Source: Allofournierella sp. (lineage in GTDB: Bacteria; Bacillota; Clostridia; Oscillospirales; Ruminococcaceae). From it: a stretch of DNA of 41,010 nucleotides. The position numbers and the translations under genes are program-made. Positions 38,396 to 41,010 of this stretch are shown piece after piece; position 1 is the stretch's first letter; the number at the start of each line of letters is the position of its first letter. The stretch is from positions 1 to 41,010 of the forward strand of contig JAHHRU010000017.1 of assembly GCA_020025635.1 (NCBI GenBank), read 5' to 3'. Below the pieces are notes generated by a model, which was given only the letters and a program-made list of their open reading frames with translations, ran no database searches and was not told the DNA's origin.

Positions 38396-39502
38396 ATGGC
38401 AAAACGAAATATGGGAAAAGTGAAGCATTACAGCCGAAGCTTTTATACCGGCGGCCAGCGTGCGAAACGGATCGCCGGAGCAGCCGCACTGCTGGCTGGC
38501 CTGTTTTTGGTCGGCTGGCTGGCCGGTCCGGCGGTGATCGATTTCGGCACCAGCACCTGGTATAAGATCAAGTGGAGCCTGAGCGGCGAGGGCAAAGAAA
38601 AGCTTCCGAAGCCCACCCCGGCCCCGGCGGAAAGCCTGCCCGAGGAGCAGCAGCCCGGTGAACCGGCCGCAGCTCCCGAGGAGACCCAGGAGCCAAAGCC
38701 GGAACCGGCCCAAAACATTGGAGAAGGCGGCTGGGCCTTTGTGAGCGTTACCTCGGTGCAGAGCGCAGAGCAGGCCAAAGCCACGGCGGCGCAGCTGGCC
38801 GGGCAGGGGGTCCGGTATGCGGTGCTGCCCTTTAAGGACGAACAGGGCTATGTGTATTATGACAGCCAGGTGGAAACGGCCCGTGCCTGCCTTTCTTCCA
38901 CCACCTTTGATGCGGCTTCGGCGGCGGCTGCTCTGCGGGAACAGGGAATCGTGCCGGTGGCCTCCATCAGCGTTTTCCAGGACCCCGCCGCCGCAAATGC
39001 CGACCGGGCCATGGCAGTGCGGTATCAGAACCAGGAGTATCTCTGGCTGGACCGTGCCCGTGACAAGGGCGGCAAACCCTGGCTGAACCCCGCATCCGAA
39101 CAGGCAGTTGCCTACAATGAAAGCCTGATAAAAGAGGCAAAGCAGCTGGGCTTTGAGGAAGTCTGGCTCACCCATCTGCAGTTCCCGCCCGCATCCGGCC
39201 GCTCCAAGGCGAACTTTGGCGATACCGGCGGGCGCGGCATGGACAAAGTGCTTGCGGATGACCTGGCCCGTTTCCAGGCGGTTTTGCCCTGCTGGGTGGA
39301 ATATCCGCTGGACGAGGCGGCCCGTGGGGCCGAAAGCCAGCTGCTGGGTGCGGCTCCCGGCGCGCTGGGGGTCGAGCGGCTGGTGCTGCGCACCGAAGAG
39401 GCCGCAGACCCGGAGATGCTCACCGCCGTGTCGGAAACTGCCCGGGCGGACGGTGTTTCGATCGTTGCGCTTTTGGAGGCGGGCACATTCAGCCTTGCCT
39501 GA
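38396..39502 (+). CDS. Membrane-anchored putative glycoside hydrolase (DUF4015-like)
   Basis: 368 residues. A basic N-terminus, one membrane anchor (about 27-47), a Pro/Glu-rich spacer (about 68-105), and an outside TIM-barrel-like domain. VASISVFQDPAAANADRAMAV, a WLDRARDKGGKPWLNPAS stretch and IKEAKQLGFEEVWLTHLQFP match the pattern of DUF4015 (PF13200), predicted to be a glycoside hydrolase but without known substrate. AAAGGAGG lies 10 bases before the ATG. It follows the RnfA-like gene by 32 bases and may be in the same operon. Confidence 0.78.
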   Translation: MAKRNMGKVKHYSRSFYTGGQRAKRIAGAAALLAGLFLVGWLAGPAVIDFGTSTWYKIKWSLSGEGKEKLPKPTPAPAESLPEEQQPGEPAAAPEETQEPKPEPAQNIGEGGWAFVSVTSVQSAEQAKATAAQLAGQGVRYAVLPFKDEQGYVYYDSQVETARACLSSTTFDAASAAAALREQGIVPVASISVFQDPAAANADRAMAVRYQNQEYLWLDRARDKGGKPWLNPASEQAVAYNESLIKEAKQLGFEEVWLTHLQFPPASGRSKANFGDTGGRGMDKVLADDLARFQAVLPCWVEYPLDEAARGAESQLLGAAPGALGVERLVLRTEEAADPEMLTAVSETARADGVSIVALLEAGTFSLA

Positions 39503-39528
39503 AAACAGAACATTTGAACAGGAAAAGC

Positions 39529-39553
39529 GGCCGCTCCTTTTGGGGGCGGCCTT
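39529..39553 (+). terminator. Hairpin between the DUF4015 gene and the helicase gene
   Basis: GGCCGCTCC pairs with GGGGGCGGCC around TTTT. The T run is only three bases and the ribosome site GGAGG comes directly after, so it may act as a partial terminator or modulate translation. Confidence 0.5.
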
Positions 39554-39562
39554 TGGAGGAAT

Positions 39563-41010
39563 ATGAATTTCAGCGAATTAAAACTACTGCGCCCCATCCT
39601 GCGTGCGGTGGAGGAACAGGGCTATGAAAAGCCCTCGCCCATTCAGGAAAAGGCCATTCCGCCGGTGCTGGAGGGCTATGACCTTTTGGGCTGCGCCCAG
39701 ACCGGGACCGGCAAAACGGCAGCCTTCGCCCTGCCCATTCTGCAGCGGCTGGCTGCCGGACATCCCAACCACAAAGGCGTGCGGGCCCTGATCCTGACCC
39801 CCACCCGAGAACTGGCCATTCAGATCGATGACTGCTTTGCCGCTTATGGCAAATACCTGAACCTGAGCCATGCCGTTATTTTCGGCGGTGTGGGCCAGGC
39901 ACCCCAGATCGAGGCCCTGCGCCGGGGCACCGATGTTTTGACCGCCTGCCCCGGCCGGCTCAATGACCTGATCGGTCAGGGCCATGTGGATCTGTCCCAT
40001 CTGGAAGTGTTCGTGCTGGACGAAGCGGACCGGATGCTGGATATGGGCTTTATCCATGATGTGAAAAAGGTTCTGCGCCAGCTGCCTCAGGACCGGCAGA
40101 ACCTTTTGTTCAGCGCCACCATGCCCCGGGAGATCGAAGAGCTGGCTGCCACCATCCTGAAACGGCCGGTGAAGGTGAAGGTAAACCCGCCTTCCAGCAC
40201 CGTGGACCGAATTGACCAAAGTGTTTACAAGGTGGCAAAAGCGGATAAAAAGCGGCTGCTCGCCTTGCTTTTGGCAGACCCGCAGGTGAAAAACGCCCTG
40301 GTGTTCAGCCGCACCAAGCACGGCGCCAACGCCATTGCGGCCTTTTTGGAAAAACAGGGTGTGGGCGCGGCTGCCATTCACGGCAACAAAAGCCAGACGG
40401 CCCGGGTAAAGGCCCTGGATGACTTCAAGTCAGGGCGCATCAAGGCGCTGATCGCCACCGACATTGCAGCCCGGGGAATCGACATCAGCAGTCTTTCCCA
40501 TGTGTTCCAGCTGGATCTGCCCGAGGTGCCGGAAACCTATGTGCACCGCATCGGCCGCACCGGCCGTGCCGGAGCCGAGGGAACGGCGGTGAGCTTCTGC
40601 AGCCCGGAGGAAGAAGAGTATCTGGCCGGCATTGAAAAGCTGATCCGCAAAAAAGTTCCGGTGAAAACGACCCCCGCGCTGCCCCCGCGCCCCGAAAGCG
40701 CCCAGCAGCAGGAAGCCCCAAAGCGTGAAAAAACCGGCAGGGAAAAGCAGAAGGCTGTCCCTGTTTTGAAGATGGAAAAAAGTGCCCCGGAAAACGGGAC
40801 CAGGATGGAGGAAGATCCGATGGCAGAAAACAGAAAGGACACAGCGGAAGGCCAGAACCTTTCCGCCAGCGCCAAACGCCGCCGGCGCCGCCGCCGCGCC
40901 GCCGCGCGGGAAGAGCAGGCCGCCGCAGGTGTGACCCTGCAGGAAAAGCCTCGGCAGGAAAAACCGGCCAAGCAGGAAAAAGCCGCAAAGCAGCCGCAGC
41001 CTGCCCGCCC
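39563..41010 (+). CDS. DEAD-box RNA helicase (RhlE type), 3' end outside window
   Basis: At least 482 residues and open at the right edge. Motifs in order: Q motif SPIQEKAIP, Walker A AQTGTGKT (about 45-52), TPTREL, DEAD at 153-156, SAT, TDIAARGID and HRIGRTGRAG. MNFSELKLLRPILRAV at the start is the RhlE pattern. After residue 365 comes a low-complexity tail rich in Lys, Glu, Gln and Pro, with a run of Arg (SAKRRRRRRRAAAR), probably for RNA binding. The GGAGG lies only 3 bases before the ATG, shorter than in other genes here, but no other start fits. Role: RNA unwinding in ribosome assembly or decay. Confidence 0.94.
   Translation, partial: MNFSELKLLRPILRAVEEQGYEKPSPIQEKAIPPVLEGYDLLGCAQTGTGKTAAFALPILQRLAAGHPNHKGVRALILTPTRELAIQIDDCFAAYGKYLNLSHAVIFGGVGQAPQIEALRRGTDVLTACPGRLNDLIGQGHVDLSHLEVFVLDEADRMLDMGFIHDVKKVLRQLPQDRQNLLFSATMPREIEELAATILKRPVKVKVNPPSSTVDRIDQSVYKVAKADKKRLLALLLADPQVKNALVFSRTKHGANAIAAFLEKQGVGAAAIHGNKSQTARVKALDDFKSGRIKALIATDIAARGIDISSLSHVFQLDLPEVPETYVHRIGRTGRAGAEGTAVSFCSPEEEEYLAGIEKLIRKKVPVKTTPALPPRPESAQQQEAPKREKTGREKQKAVPVLKMEKSAPENGTRMEEDPMAENRKDTAEGQNLSASAKRRRRRRRAAAREEQAAAGVTLQEKPRQEKPAKQEKAAKQPQPAR

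Noticed and set aside
40537..40988. Minus-strand frames opposite the helicase tail
   Set aside because: Antisense of a motif-complete DEAD-box gene; Arg/Pro/Ser-rich without a start site.

Overview
The window looks like chromosome of a strictly anaerobic, high-GC (roughly 60 % by eye) Gram-positive gut clostridium of the Oscillospirales/Ruminococcaceae type (Faecalibacterium, Gemmiger or Subdoligranulum relatives). The signs are sporulation-family genes (spoIIP, ytvI), T-box riboswitches, Gram-positive spacing and strength of ribosome binding sites, two class III (oxygen-sensitive) ribonucleotide reductases, and no respiratory genes. The genus is an inference from gene style. No rRNA, tRNA, CRISPR array, insertion sequence or prophage was seen.

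Layout. 1-6.5 kb: end of spoIIP, T-box-controlled asnS, hflK-hflC, aspA. 6.8-9.1 kb (minus): an AT-rich CPBP protease-family gene and a polysaccharide flippase. 9.3-12.4 kb: a class III ribonucleotide reductase operon in which NrdD is split into a 761-residue catalytic protein and a separate 48-residue glycyl-radical protein, followed by nrdG. 12.5-18.1 kb: a CmpB-type membrane protein, a BlaI/BlaR1-like regulatory pair with a visible operator, dinB, a Dabb protein and an XRE regulator with membrane segments. 18.3-21.5 kb: a second class III reductase operon (nrdG plus an NrdD with a fused glutaredoxin-like domain) behind a good NrdR box. 21.5-24.5 kb: T-box-controlled brnQ, a nitroreductase, an AT-rich Nudix gene. 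24.6-26.6 kb (minus): alaX-type editing protein overlapping trmB. 26.8-30.7 kb: a solute-binding-like lipoprotein, malQ, ytvI. 30.9-32.7 kb (minus): ychF-mtnN. 33.0-35.2 kb: a two-component system. 35.4-39.5 kb: rpe, three Rnf/Nqr-type membrane subunits (D, E, A) and a membrane-anchored DUF4015 protein. The window ends inside a DEAD-box helicase gene.

Most interesting points. (1) The split NrdD: the glycyl radical loop is its own small gene, with its own ribosome binding site, a plausible extended -10 promoter, and a 4-base overlap with the gene of its activase. This resembles the detached spare part GrcA of pyruvate formate-lyase, but here it appears to be the only source of the radical domain for that enzyme. 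(2) The D-E-A module has the fold-level signatures of Rnf/Nqr membrane subunits, yet all four cysteines expected to hold the intramembrane iron-sulfur centre are replaced and the FMN-accepting threonine of RnfD also appears lost. No rnfB, rnfC or rnfG is beside it, so it is probably a repurposed, non-redox membrane complex. (3) The two reductase systems sit 6 kb apart, both with NrdR-like box pairs exactly 31 bp apart, and probably use different electron donors.

Amino-acid supply is sensed in two places by T-boxes (Asn codon for asnS, Ile codon for brnQ). Nucleotide supply is tied to both reductases. Carbon use is represented by malQ, rpe and aspA.
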